DNA of 64,000 bases from Apostichopus japonicus (Eukaryota; Echinodermata; Holothuroidea; Aspidochirotida; Stichopodidae): assembly GCF_037975245.1 (NCBI RefSeq), contig NC_092568.1, positions 17,503,001 to 17,567,000 of the forward strand, given 5' to 3'. Position 1 is the first letter of the stretch, and each line of letters opens with the position of its first letter. The translations under genes and the position numbers were made by a program. The notes below the pieces were generated by a model. The model saw only the letters and a list, made by a program, of their open reading frames with translations. It was not told where the DNA came from and made no database searches. This document shows, piece by piece, positions 59,801 to 64,000 of this stretch.

Positions 59801-62800
59801 TCAGGTTGTTGCATCAATCCATTCAAAACTTTGAAGTAAATTGTAATGCAAAGAAAACAAGTCGCATGGCTATAGTAGGCTATCAGTGGTGATTGAATGT
59901 AGAGGTTCGTGTTTCCATCTTTGTTAATATTCCTCTGTATTTGCTGCTTCTTCTGGGTTATGAGTATCTGGTTTCTTTGATTTCTTTGGCAGGTTTAAGT
60001 TTGGTGATAATCCTGCATCTCTCATCCTGGATGAGGAGAGCCGAGAGACAAGCATCGCTCCCAGTCAGACAGCTTTGGTGCCATTATTTATATCACAGAA
60101 GAAAGATGTTGTCGCAGATTGCAAAGACTTTAAGTGAGTAGATGAAAAATGGGCTTTCTTTGATTAAAATTTATTTCAAAGACAACATGTAATATTATTT
60201 ATACTGCCAGTTGTGGAGATGACATTCACAAGGTATAGCCCAACCAGGTGCTTAAATAGGAAACTTAAAATGTCCAAGAAATAATGGATAACGTGTTTGA
60301 TTTTAATAGCAGTACCAAACAAACACTAGTTTATAGCAAAATGTGTATGCATCTTGTAACAAAGGAACAGCACTGACGTTACATTGGAAAATACAAATAG
60401 GGAACATTGTAATGTTGAAAGTAATGTAACATAGCTAATATTTATTCCTTAACTTACAGCACGGATTGTATTTGAAATAGTAACACTGTATAGATGCCCA
60501 TATTTGCATAGAAGTACATTGCAAATATAGCAAAGCCTGTGTCTAGAATATGGGTGCAAGTGCATTCAGAAATTTAATTTTACTTTATGACATGATTTCT
60601 TCTCAACATTGCCTTCTGGTTTTGAATAATCAATCAAAACTTGTGACACTTTTTTCAAACTATAAAATGAAATTTTTTGTAGAACACATGTATATGTATT
60701 TAATACATTGTTTATTTTATGTCTCTTCTCTATGATCAATTCTGGATTCCTGTCATATTTTGACAGACTCAAAGTTACTATTGTATTCTCTGGAGGTTCA
60801 AAGGAGGTCGCTGTTCCATTCAGATGTCGCAAGAGGCATGAATCATTCTTGATGTCTTTCATAGACCACGACGGATCTGTGAGATTTTTTTCTGGTTATT
60901 TGTTACTCTACTGAAGCTAGATAAAATTTGAGAAATATAGAGGCCAGATTAACCTGTCTCTTTTGGATATTGGTGATTTATTTGCACAATTATAGATAAA
61001 TTTTTAAGTGGGATTTCATTGGATGAGTGCAGTTTTGAACACTAACTATCACTGCATGCTAGATATGTTTCAACTGTATCAACTTTTCCCTATGTTTACA
61101 CTCATGAAAAAAATGAACATCATCCTTTACTCTTTGATTTAGTAAATGCAATATTTAAGTACCTCTGCAAAAGTGGATCTCAAAGTTTTGACAAGCTTTC
61201 AGTGCATGCTTCCATGGTCATGAGGTAACATAATCCTTTCTATTTCCACACTGCTATTAATATTACAAGACTCAGTAAAAGCTTGAGTTATTGCTCCAAG
61301 TTATGGGAAAGAGAGTTTTAAACTGAAACATCTGCCTTACTTTGGTTCAAGCTTCAAACACAACTTCTGGTGAGCCCACATCCTAACAGTAAATAACGTT
61401 TTACGTAATTAACACAAAGTTACTGTACACTGTGTGAATGTACAAAAAGTAGGTATGGCTTTTAATACAGAAAACAGATTTTTAAGAAGTTAACACTGGT
61501 TCAAATCTGATTCAAATTTCCTATACATTTTCAAAATTTTCACAAAAAGTGTCACATTTGATCTTAAATTCACAAAATAGATGAACTATTGGAAAATTGG
61601 AATTATCTTTGTCAGTAATAATGCTGTGCTATAATGCACAATCGATCCCTGTTGTTTGTTTCTTACTCATGTACAGTACTCATGTTTTCAGATTCAAGAA
61701 GCAGCAGTGATAGAACCCATAGGATCTTGCCATGACATGGAGTGTAGGGTGAGTACAGAGCTGCTTTCATGTTCTCCCGAGACTATTAACAAATTGACAT
61801 TTACGTGATACTCATGACCAGAAAAACATTTTTCATGAGCATGTTGGTTTTGCTACCTTTGAAAGTTTCCTAGAGGTCAAACTTTTATTTGGGGATTACC
61901 AAACTTTTCCTCTCTGGAGCAATGCAGAGCTTTTCCCTTCAGGTAATATGATAGAAAAAAATGCTCATGTATCCTATACTCTATGAAGAAATGTACTTAT
62001 GTTTCAAAAAGGAGCCTATATGCCATGAAGGTTCACTTTGAAGAAATGGAATTAAGTTTCAAAAGAGGCCTATATGACATGAAGGTTACCAAAGATTTGT
62101 GCCTAGTGGTACTTTAATGATGGTCCATTTATATCTAATTACAGTATGGCATACCTATGCTACCGCCATTAACGGTTAATCTTTTGTAACATGGTTTTGA
62201 TAACGAAGTAACATTAAAACGAGGGTGACAGGTAACCATTGTAGATGAAATCATTGTAATAACTGCCCTATGAAAGTGTGGCAGTGGATGTAGTTTTCCT
62301 TGTTCTGTATTTTTGTTCCTTCCTAGGTAGTGCTTTCTCTGCATGGAACAGGTATGTGAAATTATGCAAACTAAATGACTTGTTTTAGGGGTGGTTTAAA
62401 TAAATTGAGTTTCTTTTATAACTTAAATACTTGTAATTGTGTTGCTACATAGCAGACTTTCCACTCATCTGAAATAACACAGGGTTTTTAAACAAAAGCC
62501 GCCGTGCATGTGCGATTAACGTGCCATTTAATGCTATGAACGTCACAGACAAGGTTCATTGGAAATGTATGGCTGATATGATGAAAATGATAAACATTTT
62601 TCTGACAGTTATTTTAATTTGCCTCTCTACTTCATTGAAATCTCCCAATTTAGGTGTTGCAGCTCAAAATCAAGCAGATAGCTATAAGAGAATGGTGGAT
62701 GGAGATTGGGTGTTTGGTGTTGAACATGCCTGGGTGTTGGCACCTACAAGGTCAGTTTACAATCTTGGTAGTACATCACAAATGGCCTTCCATAGCATTT

Positions 62801-63955
62801 GCCCCAATTTGTGAAGGATGAATATTTGTCAATGCTTACTTTGAAACATTTACAGGGAGATGTTGACAGATTAAAAAAAAAAAATTGTCTTTTCTAACAG
62901 ACATGGAGCTCACAACTGGGAAGGACCCGGATCGCTTACCGCAATGACAGCTCTTGAGAAACTGCATGAGGTAATGTAGCGATAATCATGTCTTGTTTAA
63001 AGATTTGTGTATAGTGATAGACAGACAGACATTAAGGAACTCAGAATATGAAGGGCAGTGGGAGGGGGAGGGTTATAGTCAGATGAGAGAGGAGTGAGAT
63101 GGGGAAATAGATGCAGAGCAATATGCAAATGAGAGGGAATATGAGCTTCCCATTGCATGGCTAAATGCATAGTGATCATGTGTAAGCAGTACACAGTAGA
63201 TCGCTCACCAACCTTTTGACCTGATCCTGAGTACTATCTATTTCCTTTTCAAATGGACTTGTGATACTCACTGGAAGTAACATCGTCATGATCATACGGT
63301 TACAGTTACAATGTAAGGGGCTGGGGGGTTTGAGAGTGGATCAAGTTGTTTGGTTTTCGTGCCGTGCTAAATTAATTTTGGATAACGTCAAAGGAATGGC
63401 TATATAGGAATCACCACCAACGAAGGGCTGGATAGCTCAGTTAGTAGAGGGCTGGGCTTGTAATCCAGAGGTCACTGGTTCAAATCCTGTTCTAGCCATA
63501 GGTTTCTTACTCTTTCTTTTGGTGAATCACTTGTGATGTCCTTGTGTGGGCTTGGTTACTCTACTACTGTGGTATAGGTATGCTCAAATGTAGCCGATAG
63601 TCAGATACACTAGGTATATCAGTAACACACCTTATACTGCCACCTGGATATAACTTAAGTATTTTGGCCATGAGCAATCATAGTAAACATAATTTTTGGT
63701 TCATTAAATCTACCTTCATGATAGTTACAATATTGTTCTGCATGTGTGTATCTCATAGTATTCCCATGGCAGTAGCTGGCCATGGCCCGATGGCAACAAG
63801 GCATTGCAGGATGAGGTCATCTTTGCTGGCCATTCTATGGGTGGCCATGGGGCCTGGCATTTAGCCACTCACTACCCTCAGATAGCCAAAGCTGTCATTT
63901 CTATGGCTGGCTGGAATAAGAAAGAAGAATACGGAGACAGCAACAAGTTCTTTGA
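53849..63955 (+). CDS. TPR-like plus alpha/beta-hydrolase protein (S9/esterase type), 5' part of gene, 18 exons
   Basis: Exons: 53849-53863, 54060-54158, 54818-54882, 55302-55420, 56081-56235, 56782-56871, 57290-57353, 57939-58005, 58301-58367, 58871-58898, 59196-59325, 59993-60133, 60767-60878, 61692-61748, 62327-62351, 62654-62750, 62901-62970, 63759-63955; it continues past the window. Phases agree over 532 codons. Residues about 38-95 resemble a TPR helix pair (WHWAQLGAVYSIKGKKSKAN). A beta-rich middle follows, with YVDGNLIAGDLYRREYFW. The hydrolase part has an oxyanion-type LHGTG and the nucleophile elbow GHSMGG (Ser codon 63834-63836). The catalytic Asp and His would lie beyond the edge. 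No signal peptide is seen, so it is likely cytosolic. I do not recognise a vertebrate orthologue. The 5-codon first exon (MSDSP) is the least certain part; an exon between 62970 and 63759 could be missing. Confidence 0.82.
56271..56570. repeat. Two-copy tandem duplication (~149-base period)
   Basis: Both halves carry CAGTAAAACATGGA, TTTGGCTAAATATT, AAGTTTGATTTGTTGA, GTTAAAGTGAATATAGGT and GAATCTTAAATATGC. It lies in the hydrolase intron 56236-56781 and shows no coding signal. Confidence 0.85.
61984..62087. repeat. Short tandem duplication (~56-base period)
   Basis: Two copies share GTTTCAAAA, GGCCTATATG or GAGCCTATATG, and CATGAAGGTT. They lie in the hydrolase intron upstream of the 25-base exon at 62327. 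Confidence 0.75.
63252..63498 (+). repeat. Composite repeat: dispersed module plus tRNA-like segment (possible SINE)
   Basis: Bases 63252-63360 match 38462-38560, and a tRNA-Thr-like sequence follows at 63426-63498. A SINE normally carries the tRNA-like head at its 5' end, so the two parts may be separate insertions. It lies in the last visible hydrolase intron. Confidence 0.5.
63426..63498 (+). tRNA. tRNA-Thr(UGU)-like sequence, probably a pseudogene or SINE head
   Basis: The cloverleaf fits: acceptor GGCTGGA (63426-63432) with TCTAGCC (63491-63497), one G-U pair; D stem GCTC with GAGG; anticodon stem CTGGG/TCCAG around CTTGTAA, anticodon TGT at 63459-63461; T arm ACTGG-TTCAAAT-CCTGT; discriminator A. 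The B box GGTTCAAATCC is good. A G-G mismatch in the D stem (10:25) and a T-T mismatch in the T stem (51:63) suggest decay. No T-run terminator follows closely (nearest TTTCTT at 63502, TTTT at 63517). No intron. Confidence 0.55.
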
Positions 63956-64000
63956 GTGAGTTGTCTCGTAAAAGAAATTTATCACAAAATGTATCGTCCC

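Overview
This is 64 kb of nuclear DNA from an animal. All the genes are split by GT-AG introns (one is GC-AG) with T-rich acceptor tracts. Introns run from about 300 bases to several kb, and the DNA is AT-rich with many decayed transposons, minisatellites and homopolymer runs. The proteins are animal orthologues of LRRC9, CLHC1, FAM89 and SPATA7. Intron size, TTAA- and hAT-type MITEs and a tRNA-derived repeat fit an invertebrate deuterostome such as an echinoderm, but the species call is inference.

Layout. (1) 1-1666: a tandem array of a roughly 90-base unit in an intron, ending at the first visible LRRC9 exon. (2) 1667-22656 (+): the last 23 exons of LRRC9, about 1124 codons; the N-terminal third lies left of the window. 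One of its introns carries an array of 138-base units made from an LRR exon edge plus its splice donor (12301-15030). (3) 24107-32460 (-): complete CLHC1, 10 coding exons, 591 residues. (4) 34763-40407 (+): complete two-exon FAM89, 160 residues. (5) 46404-53190 (-): complete SPATA7, 10 coding exons, 399 residues. (6) 53849-63955 (+): the first 18 exons of a TPR-like plus alpha/beta-hydrolase (prolyl oligopeptidase/esterase type) gene that runs off the right edge and that I cannot match to a named vertebrate gene.

The five genes alternate strictly in strand, giving two tail-to-tail junctions (LRRC9/CLHC1, FAM89/SPATA7) and two head-to-head junctions (CLHC1/FAM89, SPATA7/hydrolase). LRRC9, CLHC1 and SPATA7 all belong to families linked to cilia, testis or photoreceptors, so this may be a loose neighbourhood of cilium genes; no shared pathway is shown by the sequence.

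The least ordinary structure is that tandem or duplicated DNA repeatedly begins at an exon edge: the 5' array repeats a 3' splice site, the central array repeats an LRR exon end with its 5' splice site, and a CLHC1 acceptor has been copied once. The central array holds 19 extra copies of a 60-base segment that would be an in-frame 20-residue LRR module if it were ever spliced in. All exon boundaries were assigned by hand from reading frame, splice consensus and remembered family resemblance, with no alignment run.
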